Made by a program: the position numbers and the translations under genes | NCBI RefSeq assembly: GCF_003931565.1 | Contig: NZ_RRYI01000003.1 | Span: 372,001 to 436,000, forward strand | DNA: 64,000 nt | Reading direction: 5' to 3' | DNA from: Caulobacter sp. 602-1 | GTDB taxonomy: Bacteria > Pseudomonadota > Alphaproteobacteria > Caulobacterales > Caulobacteraceae | Part shown: positions 60,995-64,000 of the stretch, piece by piece | How the letters are laid out: each line of letters opens with the position of its first letter | Position numbering within the stretch: position 1 is the first letter of the stretch | The notes under the pieces: model-generated | The model's database searches: none | What the model saw: only the letters and a program-made list of their open reading frames with translations | Told to the model about the DNA's origin: nothing

Positions 60995-61765
60995 ATGCTG
61001 ACCGATCCGTTCTTCTACGCGGTGGCGATTCCCGCCGTGATCCTGCTGGGCCTGGCCAAGGGCGGGTTCGCCGGGATCGGCGTGGTGGCGGTGCCGCTGA
61101 TGGCGCTGGCGGTGTCGCCGGTCATGGCCGCCTCGATCACCCTGCCCATCCTGCTGGTCCAGGACGTGGTCAGCGTCTGGGCCTTCCGGAAGAGCTGGGA
61201 CAAGGGCCTGCTGATCCTGATGCTGCCCGCCGCGGCCGTGGGGATCTTCCTGGGCTGGGCCCTGGCCGCCTTCGTCAAGGAGGCCGCCGTCGAGCTGGCC
61301 GTGGGCCTGATCTCGGTGGCCTTCGCCCTGCAGCGCCTGTGGGCCGAGCGCGCCGTCAAGGCCGCCGCCCAGGTCGAGGCGACCCCAGGCCGGCCGTGGC
61401 TGGGCGCGATCTGCGGCGCGGCGGCCGGCTTCACCAGCCAGATCGCCCACGCCGGCGGCCCGCCATTCCAGATCTACGTCCTGCCCCGCCGCCTGCCCCG
61501 TGACGCCTTCATCGGCACCAGCGCCATCTTCTTCGCGGTCGTGAACTGGATGAAGGTGCCGGCCTACATCGCCCTGGGCCAGTTCACGCCCAAGGTGCTG
61601 GCCACCGCCGGGGTGCTGCTGCCCCTGGCCATCGCCTCGACCTGGGGCGGGGTCTGGGTGGTGCGCCGCGTGCCGGCCGAGGGCTTCTACAAGGTCATCT
61701 ACGTGCTGCTCGTCGCGGTCGGCGGCAAGCTGGTGTTCGACGGCGCCAGAGGCCTGTTCTTTTAG
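60995..61765 (+). CDS. TauE/SafE-family sulfite exporter-like membrane protein
   Basis: A 256-residue membrane protein with about eight helices. Family blocks are 'LGLAKGGFAGIGVVAVPLMA' (residues 10-30) and 'GAAAGFTSQIAHAGGPPFQI' (about 141-160), the paired repeats of the TauE/SafE (DUF81) family. Members export sulfite, sulfoacetate or related organic anions. It follows the MFS gene by 37 bases and is followed by an intrinsic terminator. Given the sulfate-binding protein far upstream no direct link can be claimed. Confidence 0.9.
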   Translation: MLTDPFFYAVAIPAVILLGLAKGGFAGIGVVAVPLMALAVSPVMAASITLPILLVQDVVSVWAFRKSWDKGLLILMLPAAAVGIFLGWALAAFVKEAAVELAVGLISVAFALQRLWAERAVKAAAQVEATPGRPWLGAICGAAAGFTSQIAHAGGPPFQIYVLPRRLPRDAFIGTSAIFFAVVNWMKVPAYIALGQFTPKVLATAGVLLPLAIASTWGGVWVVRRVPAEGFYKVIYVLLVAVGGKLVFDGARGLFF

Positions 61766-61772
61766 GGGGACG

Positions 61773-61798
61773 GGCGGCCCAGAAGCCGCCTTTTCTTT
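61773..61798 (+). terminator. intrinsic terminator after the TauE gene
   Basis: Six-base arms GGCGGC (61773-61778) and GCCGCC (61785-61790) with a six-base loop, followed by TTTTCTTT. Confidence 0.8.
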
Positions 61799-61853
61799 CC
61801 AGCGTGTCGCCCACGCCCTTTCGCCGCCACGATGATCGACGCTTATATGTCAC

Positions 61854-61878
61854 GGAACGAACCTAGCGTTCGGACGTA
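61854..61878 (+). promoter_or_regulatory. possible EcfG-type promoter of the hemolysin III gene
   Basis: GGAAC (61854-61858), 16 bases, CGTA (61875-61878): the -35 is exact and the spacing right, but the last base of the CGTT -10 differs. The start codon is 25 bases downstream. Confidence 0.42.
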
Positions 61879-61902
61879 CTGCATTTCGCATCGAGCGGGG
61901 CC

Positions 61903-62586
61903 ATGACGACCACCACGACCGACATCGTCGCTTCCGAGGTCGCGACGCACTATCCCACGGCTGGCGCCAAGTGCGCCGACCTTGTGGTGCACCTGGCGGG
62001 CCTGGCCTGCGCCCTGCTGGGCGGCGGCATCCTGCTGGGCCTGGCCTTCGGGATCGGCGACCTGCGGCAGGTGGCCGCCGTCAGCGTCTACACCGTCGGA
62101 CTGATCCTGATGCTGTCGCTGTCGACCGCCTACAACTTCGCCAAGGCCCGCTGGCGCCCGCTGCTGCGCCGCTTCGACCACGCCGGCATCTTCGTGATGA
62201 TCGCCGCCTCGTACACGCCCTTCACCACCCAGAACCTGCACGGCTGGTGGGCCATCGGCATGACCACGGCGGTGTGGACCGTCGCCGGCGCGGGCGTGCT
62301 GGCCAAGCTGTTCCTGCCGGGCCTGGACAAGCGCTTCTGGGTCGGCCTCTACCTCGCCCTTGGCTGGCTGGTGCTGGTCGCCATCAAGCCGATGATCGAC
62401 GGCCTGTCCTGGGTGGCCCTGCTGCTGCTCGCCATCGGCGGCCTGGTCTATTCCACCGGAACCATCTTCTACCTGATGCGTCGCCTGAAGTTCCGCCGCG
62501 CCATCTGGCACGGCCACGTGATCGGCGGCGCCGGCCTGCACTACGCGGCCGTCCTGGTGGGCGTGGTGCTGGCCAGCGCGCGCTAG
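61903..62586 (+). CDS. hemolysin III / YqfA-like membrane protein
   Basis: A 227-residue seven-helix protein of the hemolysin III (PAQR-like) family. It includes 'HLAGLACALLGGGILLGLAF' (about residues 28-47), 'LSLSTAYNFAKARWRPLLRR', then 'FDHAGIFVMIAASYTPFT' (about 90-107) with the conserved Asp-His, and near the end 'IWHGHVIGGAGLHYAAVLV', where His residues complete the predicted metal site. Bacterial members influence membrane lipids and stress tolerance; hemolysis is mostly historical. A degenerate EcfG promoter precedes it. The patatin gene follows after 19 bases, suggesting a lipid-related operon. Confidence 0.88.
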   Translation: MTTTTTDIVASEVATHYPTAGAKCADLVVHLAGLACALLGGGILLGLAFGIGDLRQVAAVSVYTVGLILMLSLSTAYNFAKARWRPLLRRFDHAGIFVMIAASYTPFTTQNLHGWWAIGMTTAVWTVAGAGVLAKLFLPGLDKRFWVGLYLALGWLVLVAIKPMIDGLSWVALLLLAIGGLVYSTGTIFYLMRRLKFRRAIWHGHVIGGAGLHYAAVLVGVVLASAR

Positions 62587-62605
62587 ACACCCCTGGAGAA
62601 CTTCC

Positions 62606-63874
62606 TTGGATAAGGATCCCGCCGGCAAGATCAGCCTCCAGGGCTTCTTCAAGGACAGGAAGGCCACCGATCCGCTTCGCGGCAAGCGCCTGTCCGCGCC
62701 CACCTCGGAGCGGCATGTGGAAGCCCTGGGCTTCCCGGGCGTGCGCCTCTCGGTCGACCAGGCCGACGACGCCCTGAGAAGCGCGGCCGACCGCCTGGCG
62801 CCGGCGCGCTCGCTGATCGGCCGCGACGAGTTCAACATCCTGGCCCTGTCCGGCGGCGCGTCCGGCGGCGCCTATGGCGCGGGCGTGCTGACGGGCCTGA
62901 CCAAGGCCGGCCGCCGTCCGGACTTCGCCATCGTCACCGGGGTCAGCACCGGGGCCCTGATCGCGCCCCTTGCCTTCCTCGGCCCGGCCTGGGACGAGCG
63001 CCTGACCGACGCCTATGTCGGCGGCCACGCGGCCGAGCTGCTCAGCTTCCGCCGCCTGGGAACGGCGCTGGGCCCCAGCATCTTCAAGGGCGAGAGCCTG
63101 GACGCCCTGGTCGAGACCTTCGTCGACCAGGAGATGGTCGACGCGGTCGCCGTCGAGCACCTGAAGGGCCGTCGCCTGCTGATCGCCACCACCAATCTCG
63201 ACAGCCAGAGGGCCGTCGTCTGGGACATGGGCGAGATCGCCAACCATGGCGGCGACGCGGCGCTGAAGCTGTTCCGCACCCTGCTGGTCGCCTCGTCCTC
63301 GGTGCCGGGGATCTTTCCGCCCAAGCTGATCGACGTCGAGGTCGACGGCCAGCATTATCAGGAAATGCACGTCGACGGCGGGGTGGCCGCGCCGCTGTTC
63401 CTGATGCCCGACGCCCTGCTGCACTGGCGCAACCTGGGGCCCCGCTTCCGACGCGGCCGGGTGCATGTGATCGTCAACACCGTGCTGGATCCGTCGACCC
63501 AGTCGACCCCGCCGGGCGTAGCCTCGATCATGGCCCGCAGCTTCGACACCATGCTGCGGTTCTCCTACCGGCAGGCGCTGAGCCTGGCCGCCGGCTTCTG
63601 CTCGCGCCATAACCTGCCGCTCAGCGTCGCCTCGATCCCGAGCAGCTTCGAGGGCTTCAACCTGCTGAAGTTCGAGACCGACCTGATGCGCCGCATCTAT
63701 GACGCCGGCGTCGAGCAGGCGATGCAGGGCACGGTCTGGACCAGCGCGGTCGAGGAACAGAGCCTCTGGCGCGGTCTCTTCAAGAAGCAGGTTCCGTCCC
63801 ACGCGGCCGGCACGGGCGTCATCATCCGCGACGAACCCGGGCCGGTCGGCATCGAGGTGCCGCTGGAGCCTTGA
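62606..63874 (+). CDS. patatin-like phospholipase
   Basis: A 422-residue lipase of the patatin family. The oxyanion Gly-rich loop is 'LSGGASGGAYGAGVL' (about residues 82-96), the nucleophile elbow GxSxG is 'IVTGVSTGALIAPL' (Ser about 118) and the catalytic Asp lies in 'MHVDGGVAAPLFL' (about 261). No signal peptide is apparent, so cytoplasmic or membrane-peripheral phospholipid hydrolysis is most likely. The start is TTG at 62606 with CTGGAG upstream. It follows the hemolysin III gene closely; a joint membrane-lipid role is inferred from proximity only. Confidence 0.9.
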   Translation: MDKDPAGKISLQGFFKDRKATDPLRGKRLSAPTSERHVEALGFPGVRLSVDQADDALRSAADRLAPARSLIGRDEFNILALSGGASGGAYGAGVLTGLTKAGRRPDFAIVTGVSTGALIAPLAFLGPAWDERLTDAYVGGHAAELLSFRRLGTALGPSIFKGESLDALVETFVDQEMVDAVAVEHLKGRRLLIATTNLDSQRAVVWDMGEIANHGGDAALKLFRTLLVASSSVPGIFPPKLIDVEVDGQHYQEMHVDGGVAAPLFLMPDALLHWRNLGPRFRRGRVHVIVNTVLDPSTQSTPPGVASIMARSFDTMLRFSYRQALSLAAGFCSRHNLPLSVASIPSSFEGFNLLKFETDLMRRIYDAGVEQAMQGTVWTSAVEEQSLWRGLFKKQVPSHAAGTGVIIRDEPGPVGIEVPLEP

Positions 63875-63938
63875 GGCTCCCTCGCCCTTCCGGAACGCCG
63901 GGCGAAAAGCTTCAAGCCGGGCCTAGGCCCTCGCGCGC

Positions 63939-64000
63939 TCAGCCCGTCGACGGCTCGCCCTCGGTGGGGATCGGGGCCTCCCCCGCCGTCTCGTCCTCCG
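63939..64000 (-). CDS. C-terminal end of an unidentified gene (partial)
   Basis: On the minus strand, entering from the window edge, an open frame reads EDETAGEAPIPTEGEPSTG and stops at 63939. The acidic, Pro/Thr-rich tail is plausible for the C-terminus of a real protein; the rest lies outside the window, so no family can be named. Confidence 0.4.
   Translation of the reverse strand, partial: EDETAGEAPIPTEGEPSTG

Overview
The window looks like chromosomal core DNA of a Caulobacter (Alphaproteobacteria, Caulobacterales). The basis is very high GC with strong third-position bias, alphaproteobacterial gene families (DUF4170, DUF374, short LovR-type receivers, HisKA_2 kinases), general-stress (EcfG/SigT) promoters of the form GGAAC-N16-CGTT, promoters resembling the Caulobacter housekeeping consensus TTGACGS-N10-14-GCTANAWC, and a pst-phoU-phoB block whose neighbours match what I recall of the C. 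crescentus phoR/lovKR region. Species cannot be fixed by reading alone. No rRNA, tRNA, insertion sequence, prophage or CRISPR array was recognised.

Layout. 1-3.8 kb: MAPEG protein, PmbA/TldE, CysQ-like phosphatase, DUF4170, a tyrosine phosphatase. 3.8-9.6 kb: an envelope cluster (MsbA-like exporter, DUF374 acyltransferase, WaaA, LpxK) interrupted by a His-rich CDF metal exporter. 9.8-13.5 kb: amidohydrolase, phosphotransferase, purD. 13.6-17.1 kb: a membrane protein, a membrane-anchored LytTR regulator and a chemoreceptor with extra HAMP units. 17.6-26.2 kb: the phosphate locus phoB-phoU-pstBAC with a clear Pho box, then a soluble PAS chemoreceptor gene lying between pstC and phoR. 26.3-32.4 kb: a large autotransporter, an OprO/OprP-type porin and an orphan sulfate-binding protein. 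32.6-34.1 kb: a LovK/LovR-like kinase-receiver pair without a LOV domain behind an EcfG promoter, then a SemiSWEET transporter. 34.2-41.5 kb: argB, a HAD nucleotidase, dapD, a stress-type lipoprotein with its own EcfG promoter, fmt-truA, glsA and dapE. 42.5-47.8 kb: def, rmuC, a 50-residue small protein, recR-ybaB-dnaX and the SRP RNA gene. 47.8-53.7 kb: nudC, amn, a dicarboxylate symporter, a DUF6491 protein and nrdB. 53.7-55.7 kb: a GST, a low-GC DUF4145 gene that looks acquired, and a palindrome-rich stretch. 55.7-64 kb: membrane-bound AraC regulator, CPBP protease, asd, a LysR/MFS pair, TauE, hemolysin III and patatin genes.

The most interesting signals are: (1) a possible attenuator for asd, made of a promoter, a 26-codon peptide reading KITTPKTT at its core, and mutually exclusive hairpins; (2) the LovK-like kinase lacking its photosensor while keeping the EcfG promoter; (3) further EcfG promoters at a LEA-like lipoprotein and, more weakly, hemolysin III; (4) a chemoreceptor embedded in the Pho locus; (5) G/C-rich hairpin elements concentrated at convergent gene ends, including a 27-bp inverted repeat beside the DUF4145 gene.
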